Assembly: GCA_015490105.1 (NCBI GenBank) | Contig: WFYK01000165.1 | Span: forward strand, 1-8,629 | Source: Aquificaceae bacterium | Lineage (GTDB): Bacteria > Aquificota > Aquificia > Aquificales > Aquificaceae | DNA: 8,629 nt | Direction of reading: 5' to 3' | Shown: positions 1 to 5,705 of the stretch, piece by piece | Numbering within the stretch: the stretch's first letter is position 1 | Layout: each line of letters opens with the position of its first letter | Position numbers and translations under genes: made by a program | Notes under the pieces: model-generated | The model's input: the letters and a program-made list of their open reading frames with translations, nothing else | Told to the model about the DNA's origin: nothing | Database searches by the model: none

Positions 1-1
1 A

Positions 2-88
2 AGGAAGACTAATGAACGGATAGACCTTATGAACCAGAGGTTTGATACTGTAATTCAGATGCTTTCGGAAATTTTAAGGAGGTCTTAA
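2..88 (+). CDS. C-terminal end of a coiled-coil protein (5' truncated by window edge)
   Basis: An open frame enters from the left edge and ends at TAA 86-88, giving 28 visible residues. They contain the heptad-like segment ERIDLMNQRFDTVIQMLSEI, with hydrophobic residues at regular 3/4 spacing, so the C-terminus is probably a coiled coil or amphipathic helix. Such tails occur on many small hypothetical proteins of thermophiles, and no family can be assigned from this fragment. The last codons contain a perfect Shine-Dalgarno-like stretch (AAGGAGGT, about 76-83), which may be chance or may have served a following gene. The next gene starts about 45 nt downstream on the same strand, so the two could be co-transcribed. 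The reading frame is supported by composition and the clean stop only. Confidence 0.55.
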   Translation, partial: RKTNERIDLMNQRFDTVIQMLSEILRRS

Positions 89-132
89 ACTTTGAAACTT
101 TGCTCAAGTGTTTGAAAGAGGTTTCTTGAGGA

Positions 133-522
133 GTGAGAAGTATAAAGATGAAAGTTAGGAAAGTTGTCGTAGAGCCTCTGGATAAGCTCTTCAGCGAGGT
201 AACGAGTGCGGTGGCAGAGCATGAACGGGGAACGGATGTAAAGCTTGACTACATTTCCTTCGCCTCTATAGAGGACCTCAATAAAATTCTCACTACTAAG
301 AGAAAACAGCTCCTTGATGCGGTCAAGAAGTTCAAGCCCAGCTCACTTCATCAGCTCGCCCAAATCTTGGGAAGGGATTACAAGAACGTCTACAAAGACG
401 CTATCGTGCTGGAGAAGGCAGGATTTTTAGAGTTTAGAAAAGAGGGAAAGACGCTTATTCCAGAAGTCCCTTACGATGAGATAGATATAAAAATCAAGGT
501 AGGAACAGAACTTCACCTGTGA
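133..522 (+). CDS. HVO_A0114-type winged-helix DNA-binding protein (putative antitoxin/regulator)
   Basis: This is a 129-residue basic protein. Residues about 52-112 (KILTTKRKQLLDAVKKFKPS, then HQLAQILGRDYKNVYKDAIV and LEKAGFLEF) read as a winged helix-turn-helix: a helix, a recognition-helix pair around LAQILGRDYKNVYKDAIVLE, and a beta wing ending in GKTLIPEVPYDEI. The arrangement matches the HVO_A0114 family of putative DNA-binding proteins, which are often the antitoxin half of toxin-antitoxin pairs (for example with TumE-like toxins). That assignment is from recognition, not a search. The N-terminal half probably carries the partner or dimer contact. The start is ambiguous. GTG 133 gives an N-terminus (RSIKMKV) of the kind seen in the family, with AAGAGG 11 nt upstream. 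ATG 148 would give 124 residues, with GAGGAG 14 nt upstream. No complete toxin gene lies beside it within the window. It probably binds DNA and may regulate its own transcription. Confidence 0.8.
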   Translation: MRSIKMKVRKVVVEPLDKLFSEVTSAVAEHERGTDVKLDYISFASIEDLNKILTTKRKQLLDAVKKFKPSSLHQLAQILGRDYKNVYKDAIVLEKAGFLEFRKEGKTLIPEVPYDEIDIKIKVGTELHL

Positions 523-615
523 ACTTTCCTCCCCTTTCCTGTCCTACCTTACTTCCATAGAAAACTTCTGCTCTTGGTGGTATTTTGTTCCCCCGTAGTA
601 TGAATTGGAAACAAC

Positions 616-643
616 AAGGCCACCCCAAAGCTGGGGTGGCTTT
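616..643. terminator. Strong intrinsic terminator hairpin, probably bidirectional
   Basis: The stem GCCACCCCA (619-627) pairs perfectly with TGGGGTGGC (632-640) around an AAGC loop. The flanks add G-T and A-T pairs out to 616-643. On the + strand the hairpin runs into TTTATATT. On the - strand it runs into TTGTTGTTT. It lies between convergent genes, 94 nt after the + strand regulator and 12 nt after the last gene of the - strand operon, so it can stop transcription from both sides. Confidence 0.85.
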
Positions 644-654
644 ATATTGAATCT

Positions 655-1110
655 TTATGGATATCCTGGACCGCTGTCTACTTTAACAGGGGGTACAGGT
701 GCAGTATTATCACCAGGTTTTAATGTTCGGCCTCTATACATATAGTATATATAGGCCTCTAAAGCTTTCATTTCTTCACTATCATGGGCAAGCATTTTTC
801 CTTTTAAAGGTATTTTTATACACCAATTTATCATGTCTCTTAAGGTAGCAACTTCACCTACATTAGGCTGAAATTTGGGAAAGGTATCAGGATTAGTAAA
901 TGCTGCATCAGGATGGCAGTTTGCACATGTCAAACCGTTTGTTCCAAGCTTTGGACTATGAAAAAGCTCATCCCCCTTTTTAACAAGATTAATAAGTTCC
1001 TCGTGCATAAGCTTAAGATCCTCCTCGGTGAACGGAGGCTTGCTTAAACTAAAGTTAGCAGATACGCTTAAGATCAAAGATCCCATAACAAAAAACTTAA
1101 CAACTCTCAT
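655..1110 (-). CDS. Exported mono-heme cytochrome c (TsdA/SoxA-like class)
   Basis: This 151-residue protein has a Sec signal peptide (residues about 1-23, MRVVKFFVMGSLILSVSANF then SLS). One c-heme site, CANCH, lies at residues 62-66, so the heme is attached in the periplasm. The surrounding pattern, LFHSPKLGTNGLTCANCHP, and the later MINWCIKIPLKGKMLAHDSE with EMKALEAYIYYMYRG, recalls the small cytochrome domains of the thiosulfate dehydrogenase (TsdA)/SoxA class. M106 and M114 are candidate distal heme ligands. A third cysteine, C97, lies outside the heme motif. The C-terminus is proline/glycine rich and probably disordered. The likely role is electron transfer within the operon; thiosulfate chemistry is possible by resemblance but unsupported by the other genes. 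The start ATG follows AGGAGGT with 7 nt spacing. This is the last gene of the four-gene - strand operon, 15 nt after the phosphoesterase and immediately before the terminator. Confidence 0.85.
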   Translation of the reverse strand: MRVVKFFVMGSLILSVSANFSLSKPPFTEEDLKLMHEELINLVKKGDELFHSPKLGTNGLTCANCHPDAAFTNPDTFPKFQPNVGEVATLRDMINWCIKIPLKGKMLAHDSEEMKALEAYIYYMYRGRTLKPGDNTAPVPPVKVDSGPGYP

Positions 1111-1125
1111 AGCTAATACCTCCTA

Positions 1126-2148
1126 TTAAAGAGGGACTCCTTTCTTTAACTCAGGTGGTATTAACTCAGCCCAGGTCTTGTATTCAAATAGGCCTAAGAA
1201 GGTCTCGTCTATATATGTATTCGCCCACCCAACACCATCGTATATATCTCCAGGATCGACCCTCAGCATTTTGATTTCTGGATAAGGAAGCTCCACGGGT
1301 GGATAAGGCCATGGCCAAGCAGTAGCTAAATTTCCTATGTGAACCATATTACCTGTCTTGTTGTAAACAACTTGATGCACATGACCATGAATAGCTATAA
1401 CCTTTTCAAATTTTGAAAGGATTTTCCGTATTTCTGGAGCATCTTTAGTTTGAAAATTCCATCGAGGATAATAATCCCATAAAGGCGAATGTGTAAATAT
1501 AACTATAGGTGTGTCTGGAGGAAGGTTTTTAACATCTTTTTCTAACCACTCCAACTGTTCCTCACCTACCCCCCATAGACCACATATATGACATTCCAGT
1601 TCTGCTATGGCAAGCATCCTTTCCCATGGACTCATGTTTCTCGCTGTCCAATAATCCTCTACCAATATTGAATTCATGCCTATGAAATGAACACCTTTGT
1701 GGTCAAAACTCCAATAAGGTTTTCCAAACATTTCTTTCCATGTCTGACCCAAATCAAGATACCAATCGTGCTCGCCAGGTATTATAAAGTAAGGTATTCC
1801 ATTATCTTTCAGCCGATCTAGCATCCTTTTACCCTTTTCAAGTTCAACTTTCTTACCAAAATTTGCAAGATCTCCTATAAAAAGAACAAAATCCGGCTTA
1901 GGTCTCATTCTAATAACATCATCTATAGCCCTTTTTAAAGTTTCATCAAATCTATGATTTGGCATTTCGTATAGATGTGCATCACCTATAACAGCAAAGT
2001 TAAAAGGACTTATCTTTGAGCGTTTACTACTCTTGGCTTCCGAAATCTCTACAAGCCCTAAAAAGGGAGAAAGGGCGAAGGCGCTGACCGCACCCACCCC
2101 GAAAGAAGCAGAAACCTTAAATAGGTCCCTCCGTGAAATTTTCTTCAT
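1126..2148 (-). CDS. Tat-exported metallophosphoesterase (calcineurin-like)
   Basis: This 340-residue protein begins with a twin-arginine signal (SRRDLFK at residues 5-11, then a hydrophobic stretch to about 38), so it is exported folded, probably with metals already bound. The calcineurin-like metallophosphoesterase motifs appear in order: D56-A-H58 (GDAH), G92-D93-L-A-N96, G125-E-H127-D128, H220 (IFTHSP) and G255-H256-V-H258. The usual GNH[DE] motif reads GEHD here, replacing the Asn metal ligand by Glu. A tryptophan-rich insertion around residues 165-195 carries a CHIC pair (C186, C189), and residues 276-292 are Trp/Pro/Tyr rich. It should hydrolyse a phosphomonoester or phosphodiester in the periplasm, but the substrate cannot be deduced. 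The start is well fixed by GGAGGTG upstream of ATG. It lies between the di-heme peroxidase (15 nt) and the cytochrome c (15 nt), an unexpected setting for a phosphatase. Confidence 0.9.
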   Translation of the reverse strand: MKKISRRDLFKVSASFGVGAVSAFALSPFLGLVEISEAKSSKRSKISPFNFAVIGDAHLYEMPNHRFDETLKRAIDDVIRMRPKPDFVLFIGDLANFGKKVELEKGKRMLDRLKDNGIPYFIIPGEHDWYLDLGQTWKEMFGKPYWSFDHKGVHFIGMNSILVEDYWTARNMSPWERMLAIAELECHICGLWGVGEEQLEWLEKDVKNLPPDTPIVIFTHSPLWDYYPRWNFQTKDAPEIRKILSKFEKVIAIHGHVHQVVYNKTGNMVHIGNLATAWPWPYPPVELPYPEIKMLRVDPGDIYDGVGWANTYIDETFLGLFEYKTWAELIPPELKKGVPL

Positions 2149-2163
2149 GGCTACACCTCCTTC

Positions 2164-3252
2164 TTATTCTTCCCCTTCATATGGAGGCAATTCAGGTTCT
2201 TCAACATACGGTATGGTTTTACAAGTAAGCGCTTCTAAGAAAGCTTTCAAAGCTTCTTTCTCGTCTTGAGTTAGATTAAGAGGCCTAAGTAAAGGTGACT
2301 TGTTTTCAACATCTCCTCCTCCCTTGTTATAAAACTCTATAACCTCATCCAGAGTTTTAAAAACACCGTTGTGCATATAAGGAGGTGTGAGTGCAACATT
2401 TCTAAGAGACGGTGTTTTAAATGCTCCTTTTAATTTGGGATCTTTAGTAGAGAAATAAGCACCAAGATCCCTATCTATCTCTTTAGGATTTAATCCTGCA
2501 GTCCTAACTACAAAATTTCTTGTTATAGCTACGAGAGTATCATCCTCGAGTTTATTTTTAGGAACTCCCGTTATATGTAATTTTTCATCAGTAAAGTTAG
2601 GTCCATTATGGCATTGCACGCAGCCTGCTTTACCTATGAAGAGTTGAAGACCTTTTATCTGCTTTTCCGTCATAGCAGTTTTATCTCCTCGCATATACAG
2701 ATCAAATGGAGAGTCATTACACACTATTGTTCGCTCAAAAGCTGCTATAGCTTTCACTACATTTTCAACAGTTATAGGATCTTCCTCATCTGGAAAAGCT
2801 TTTTTGAACATTTCAACGTATTTTGGTATTTTCTTTATTCTTTCAACCATTAGATCATGTGTTAAATTCATTTCGAAAGGAGATTCTATAGGCTTTTTGG
2901 CCTGCTCTTCTAAACCTTTTGTCCTACCATCCCAAAACATAAAAAGGTTATAAGCGGCGTTGAGAATAGTAGGAGAATTTCTGAAATGCTTATTTCCTGG
3001 ATAGGCAGGAGAAAATACCTGTCTTTTTCCCCACGCATGGTTAGGATCATGACAGGTGGCACATGATGTGCTACCGTCACCAGATAGACGTGGATCAAAA
3101 TACAAGAATTTCCCTAATTCTACTTTCTCAGGGGTTGTAGGATTGTCAGGAGGCTCAGGAGGCTTATCAGGTAGAGGCTTAACAGTATATGTAGGAAAAG
3201 ATAGAGCTATAGAACTAAAAATACCTAAAGCTATTAAAGCTTTGTTTACCAT
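2164..3252 (-). CDS. Di-heme cytochrome c peroxidase / MauG-family enzyme
   Basis: This 362-residue protein has a Sec signal (residues about 1-18) and a proline-rich linker (24-42). Two c-heme sites, CATCH (64-68) and CVQCH (211-215), and the family blocks RNSPTILNAAYN, FWDGRTKGLEEQA and FKTPSLRNVALTPPYMHNGV identify the bacterial CCP/MauG family at its usual length. W107, Q117, P121 and E127 have the spacing of MauG W93, Q103, P107 and E113, so the inter-heme Trp and the active-site Gln/Glu are present. The position of the regulatory distal His of classical peroxidases (His71 in the Pseudomonas enzyme) appears to be Tyr84 by counting from the RN-P block. That would favour a MauG-like, constitutively five-coordinate heme, although H89 is close. 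It either reduces H2O2 using small redox proteins or oxidises a partner protein. The start follows GGAGGG. It is the second gene of the operon, 11 nt after the cupredoxin gene. Extra cysteines are C178 and C344. Confidence 0.93.
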   Translation of the reverse strand: MVNKALIALGIFSSIALSFPTYTVKPLPDKPPEPPDNPTTPEKVELGKFLYFDPRLSGDGSTSCATCHDPNHAWGKRQVFSPAYPGNKHFRNSPTILNAAYNLFMFWDGRTKGLEEQAKKPIESPFEMNLTHDLMVERIKKIPKYVEMFKKAFPDEEDPITVENVVKAIAAFERTIVCNDSPFDLYMRGDKTAMTEKQIKGLQLFIGKAGCVQCHNGPNFTDEKLHITGVPKNKLEDDTLVAITRNFVVRTAGLNPKEIDRDLGAYFSTKDPKLKGAFKTPSLRNVALTPPYMHNGVFKTLDEVIEFYNKGGGDVENKSPLLRPLNLTQDEKEALKAFLEALTCKTIPYVEEPELPPYEGEE

Positions 3253-3263
3253 ATTTAACCCTC

Positions 3264-4019
3264 CTATCGGAGTTCAAAAACTACATTCGCGACTTTACCT
3301 GGCTTTATCTCTACTTTCTTTTCCATTTCACCAAACCCTTCGTGCCAAAGTTTCAAGGTATATTTACCTACGGGAACATTCCTTATTTCAAAAGTTCCAT
3401 CTTCTTTACTTACAGCATAGTAAGGATTGGGAGTTACCACTGCCCACGCTTTCATCCATCCATGAATACTACAAGTTATCTCTACAACACCAGGTTTTTT
3501 GAGTACCACTTCATCTTTCAAGCCCTTTTTAGGCTGTGCAAACTTGAAAATAGTTTCAAAATCCTGAACTCCTGTAGCTTCGTGTTTCACGGGATCTTCA
3601 TTTACTATTTGTAGTTTTGAGCCTGCAGAAATAGGTATAACCCGTGGGTTGAATTCACAAGCTTTTTGCGTCAGGATTTTCTTTTCTTTTTCTTTTTTAA
3701 AGCTTACATCTTTGATAAAGATAACAGCATTTTTTACCTCACCTTTTGAGGAGATTACATAAACTTGATCAATCTTATAACCCTTACCACAAACTTCCTT
3801 ATCCTTGGTTATTAGTTTCCTCTTGTTTTTTAGTTTCTTATTGCCTATATAAATAACCTTACCTTTAATTATCCCCGTTTCCCCGGTTGGATTTGATACA
3901 GTTCCTGAGTAAGAGAATGTTTTTACGTATCTGATTTTATAATGCCCATTATAAAGTTCCTGCGCACTAGCGATTGCATAACTTCCTATTATCAAAGCTC
4001 CGAGTATAGCTTTTCTCAT
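3264..4019 (-). CDS. Exported cupredoxin with C-terminal carboxypeptidase-regulatory-like domain
   Basis: This 251-residue protein has a Sec signal cleaved near ASA-Q (residue about 19). Residues about 50-195 form a cupredoxin-like region. H146 (PVKHEATG) and the loop C183-S-I-H186-G-W-M189 are type 1 copper ligands. The C-x2-H-x2-M spacing is the short ligand loop known from amicyanin. C77 and C121 could form a disulfide. Residues about 200-251 (DGTFEIRNVPVGKYTLKLWH and onward) form a small beta-sandwich of the carboxypeptidase-regulatory-like type. Proteins of this build are often labelled methylamine utilisation or plastocyanin-like. The likely role is periplasmic electron transfer or copper binding, as donor to or substrate of the di-heme enzyme encoded next (11 nt gap). 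It is the first gene of the operon, and AAGGAGGGG lies just before ATG. Lysine content is high (for example KKLKNKRKLITK), as expected in a thermophile. Confidence 0.88.
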   Translation of the reverse strand: MRKAILGALIIGSYAIASAQELYNGHYKIRYVKTFSYSGTVSNPTGETGIIKGKVIYIGNKKLKNKRKLITKDKEVCGKGYKIDQVYVISSKGEVKNAVIFIKDVSFKKEKEKKILTQKACEFNPRVIPISAGSKLQIVNEDPVKHEATGVQDFETIFKFAQPKKGLKDEVVLKKPGVVEITCSIHGWMKAWAVVTPNPYYAVSKEDGTFEIRNVPVGKYTLKLWHEGFGEMEKKVEIKPGKVANVVFELR

Positions 4020-4040
4020 CTTTCCCCTCCTTAACTATGC

Positions 4041-4054
4041 TTACTATATAGTAA
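4041..4054. promoter_or_regulatory. Perfect 14-bp palindrome upstream of the cupredoxin operon
   Basis: TTACTATATAGTAA is a perfect inverted repeat without spacer, centred about 28 nt before the operon's first codon and just upstream of its ribosome binding site. It could be an operator or part of the -10 region (TACTAT or TATAGT) of the - strand promoter. No convincing -35 sits at standard spacing, so the promoter itself is not assigned. Function is inferred only from symmetry and position. Confidence 0.45.
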
Positions 4055-4088
4055 TCAAGATCGTATACTAATTTTTGCAATTAAAAAT

Positions 4089-4106
4089 TCTAATAATATC
4101 ATTAGA
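4089..4106. promoter_or_regulatory. Near-perfect 18-bp palindrome in the divergent AT-rich intergenic region
   Basis: TCTAATAATATCATTAGA is an inverted repeat with eight of nine base pairs matching (only A4095/C4100 mismatch). It lies in the 257-nt AT-rich gap between the - strand redox operon and the + strand CDGSH gene. It is flanked by two copies of TTTGCAAT (4074-4081 and 4124-4131) exactly 50 bp apart. The arrangement could be an operator for a dimeric repressor upstream of the redox operon, but AT-rich DNA yields palindromes easily. Confidence 0.35.
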
Positions 4107-4202
4107 TATAAAAATAATAATAATTTGCAATAAAGTGTTATTCCCAATACATGACAGTGCTATTAACAGATTTCGTGCAGTGGCTGTAACTTTGATAAGG
4201 CA

Positions 4203-4222
4203 CTATTCTTGACTATTCTTGA
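4203..4222 (+). repeat. Tandem 10-bp direct repeat overlapping the -35 of the CDGSH gene
   Basis: CTATTCTTGA occurs twice back to back (4203-4212, 4213-4222). The period is close to one helical turn. Each copy ends in TTGA followed by C, so the second generates the TTGACA -35 and the first an offset TTGACT. It could be an activator site, a slipped duplication, or a duplicated -35 element. Confidence 0.6.
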
Positions 4223-4246
4223 CATACATTCCGAACAGCTTAGAAT
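4219..4246 (+). promoter_or_regulatory. Sigma-70-type promoter of the CDGSH gene
   Basis: The -35 is a consensus TTGACA (4219-4224). After a 16-nt spacer comes TAGAAT (4241-4246), one mismatch from TATAAT. The expected start of transcription near 4253 leaves a short leader of about 24 nt that includes GGAGGT (4265-4270), then ATG at 4277. Spacing and matches make this the best promoter visible in the window. Confidence 0.75.
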
Positions 4247-4276
4247 TTTCCCAAAAGTAGATGCGGAGGTAGGAAG

Positions 4277-4471
4277 ATGGCAAGGCTTATAAAATGCACC
4301 GAAAAAGGTCCCTACAAGATCGAAGCGGGGGATAAAACCTTCTGGATATGTATGTGCGGACTTTCAAAGGATATGCCCTTCTGTGATGGGTCACATAAAA
4401 AGACTAAGGATGAGGAGGATGGAAAGCTTTATGTATATGACGAAAACGGCAGAGTAGAAATAAGTCTTTAG
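4277..4471 (+). CDS. CDGSH-type iron-sulfur protein
   Basis: This is a 64-residue protein with the complete signature C25-x-C27-x2-S-x3-P34-x-C36-D37-G38-S39-H40. Three Cys and one His bind a [2Fe-2S] cluster, as in mitoNEET and bacterial homologues. It has no membrane anchor or signal, so it is a soluble cytoplasmic protein consisting of the domain alone, with an N-terminal strand (MARLIKCTEKGPYKIEAGDK) and a C-terminal strand (GKLYVYDENGRVEIS). C7 is a further cysteine. Family members are implicated in electron transfer or iron-sulfur/redox handling, and the exact role here is unknown. GGAGGT lies 6 nt before ATG. It has its own promoter (4219-4246) and is monocistronic. Its TAG ends one base from the stop of the convergent apgM gene, with no terminator between them. 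Confidence 0.93.
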   Translation: MARLIKCTEKGPYKIEAGDKTFWICMCGLSKDMPFCDGSHKKTKDEEDGKLYVYDENGRVEISL

Positions 4472-4472
4472 T

Positions 4473-5696
4473 TTAGGCTCCGAACTTCTTCAGTCTTAGA
4501 GAGTTAGCGAGTAAAAGATTTATTATCTTTTTAGCAGGAATTATTCCTAATTCTCCTTTTAAGCATTCTCTTTCGGTAAATCTGTCTGAGGTACCACCTA
4601 AAACGTAGGGCGAATAAATGAGTAAAGGAACAGGATGCCACGAGTGTCCTTTAAGCAGAGAAGGTGTAGAATGATCTCCCGTTATTGCCAGAACGGATGG
4701 TCTCAGGTCCAATAGATCCGGAACACAGGAGTCGAACTCCTCTATAACGGATATCTTCCCTTCGAAGTTTCCATCTTCTCCGTAAGAGTCTGTCTTCTTT
4801 ATATGAAGGAAGAAAAAGTCGTATTTATCCCAAACGGATTTTAAGGTTTGTATTTGATCCTTTATGGATTTACCTTTCACCTCAACGATCTCCATCCCAA
4901 CCAGACTCGCAAGCCCTTTATACATTGGATACACCGCTATACAGCACGCCTTTAGACCGAACCTTTCCTCCATGGCGGGTATCTTCGGTTTTTGGGAAAA
5001 ACCTCTAAGGAGAAGGTAGTTTGCTTTCTTTTCAGACTTGAGCAGGTTCGCGCTTTCTTGGATAAATTTCTTTACCACCTCAGCTACCTTTTGAGCTTTA
5101 GGATTTTTAGGTTTTGGATCGAGAGGGGGTTTCCCGACCTGCTGAGGATCCGTATCGGTTACCTGATCGCTTCCTTCCTCTAAAGGTTCTGGGAAACTGA
5201 AAACGACAGCGACTCTGTGCTCCATTCCCGAAGCTATCTGAACCTTAACCCCTTCTATCTCCTTCAAACCACTCAAAATGTTTTCCACTATCCTTTTGTT
5301 TTCCTCCGTTGGGATCCTACCCGCCCTCCTGTCTATTACTATAGGAGTACCGTTTCTGTATTCCACCGTGGCAAAATTTCCCCTTACCGCTATGTCGGTG
5401 TCCCCGACCTTAAGTCCTAAACCTAAAGCTTCGAGTATACCCCTTCCTATCTGGTATTTGACCGGGTCATAGCCAAAAAGTCCCAAGTGTCCGGGCCCGC
5501 TCCCGGGGGTTATCCCTACATCCACGGGTATATGCATGCCGAGGGCGGATACCTTGGCAAGCTTATCTAAGTTGGGGGTTTTCGCAAGCTCAAGTTCCGT
5601 TTTGCCATTGTGAACGGGCAATCCCCCTAATCCGTCAAGAACTACGAGAAGTATTTTTGAGTCGTTCTTTTGAATTAAACTTTCCAAAACCTCCAT
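4473..5696 (-). CDS. apgM: 2,3-bisphosphoglycerate-independent phosphoglycerate mutase, archaeal type
   Basis: This 407-residue protein interconverts 3- and 2-phosphoglycerate in glycolysis/gluconeogenesis in the cytoplasm. It belongs to the alkaline phosphatase superfamily, and its length is usual for ApgM. Visible hallmarks are the metal-binding start LLVVLDGLGG (D21), the catalytic-serine block TPGSGPGHLGLFGYDP (S66 is the expected phosphoacceptor), DTDPQQVGKPPLDP (181-194), HIKKTDSYGEDGNFEGK (298-314), the metal motif TGDHSTP (339-345) and HSWHPVP (351-357). In many archaeal homologues the D303 region reads D-E-A-x-H-D, and here a Glu (E307) stands where the metal-binding His would be. 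The start is uncertain: no Shine-Dalgarno precedes ATG 5696, although GGAGG follows immediately inside the gene, and homologues usually begin near residue 14. It is the last gene of the - strand run, 9 nt after the epmA-like gene. Confidence 0.93.
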   Translation of the reverse strand: MEVLESLIQKNDSKILLVVLDGLGGLPVHNGKTELELAKTPNLDKLAKVSALGMHIPVDVGITPGSGPGHLGLFGYDPVKYQIGRGILEALGLGLKVGDTDIAVRGNFATVEYRNGTPIVIDRRAGRIPTEENKRIVENILSGLKEIEGVKVQIASGMEHRVAVVFSFPEPLEEGSDQVTDTDPQQVGKPPLDPKPKNPKAQKVAEVVKKFIQESANLLKSEKKANYLLLRGFSQKPKIPAMEERFGLKACCIAVYPMYKGLASLVGMEIVEVKGKSIKDQIQTLKSVWDKYDFFFLHIKKTDSYGEDGNFEGKISVIEEFDSCVPDLLDLRPSVLAITGDHSTPSLLKGHSWHPVPLLIYSPYVLGGTSDRFTERECLKGELGIIPAKKIINLLLANSLRLKKFGA

Positions 5697-5705
5697 AGGG
5701 AAATT

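Noticed and set aside
103..130. Inverted repeat CTCAAG...CTTGAG before the antitoxin-like gene
   Set aside because: A six-base repeat with a 16-nt spacer is expected by chance. It might be an autoregulatory operator, but the evidence is too thin to list.
93..158. Short + strand frame ending in FERGFLRSEKYKDES
   Set aside because: Preceded at once by an in-frame stop and about 20 codons long. It looks protein-like, but there is nothing to support it as a gene end.
2033..2269. 78-residue + strand frame at the phosphoesterase start
   Set aside because: It runs opposite the Tat signal region and the peroxidase C-terminus, is Ser/Pro low-complexity, and matches no family.
2910..3098. 62-residue - strand frame inside the peroxidase gene
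   Set aside because: It overlaps the CATCH-coding part of the real gene in another frame and shows no independent support.
3056..3502. 148-residue + strand open frame
   Set aside because: It is antisense to the di-heme enzyme and cupredoxin genes, whose products have clear family motifs. It has no recognisable domain and is a mirror of their coding bias.
4104..4123. ATA/TAA-rich run resembling a short tandem repeat
   Set aside because: It is simple AT-rich intergenic sequence without a consistent repeat unit. No CRISPR-like repeat/spacer pattern exists anywhere in the window.
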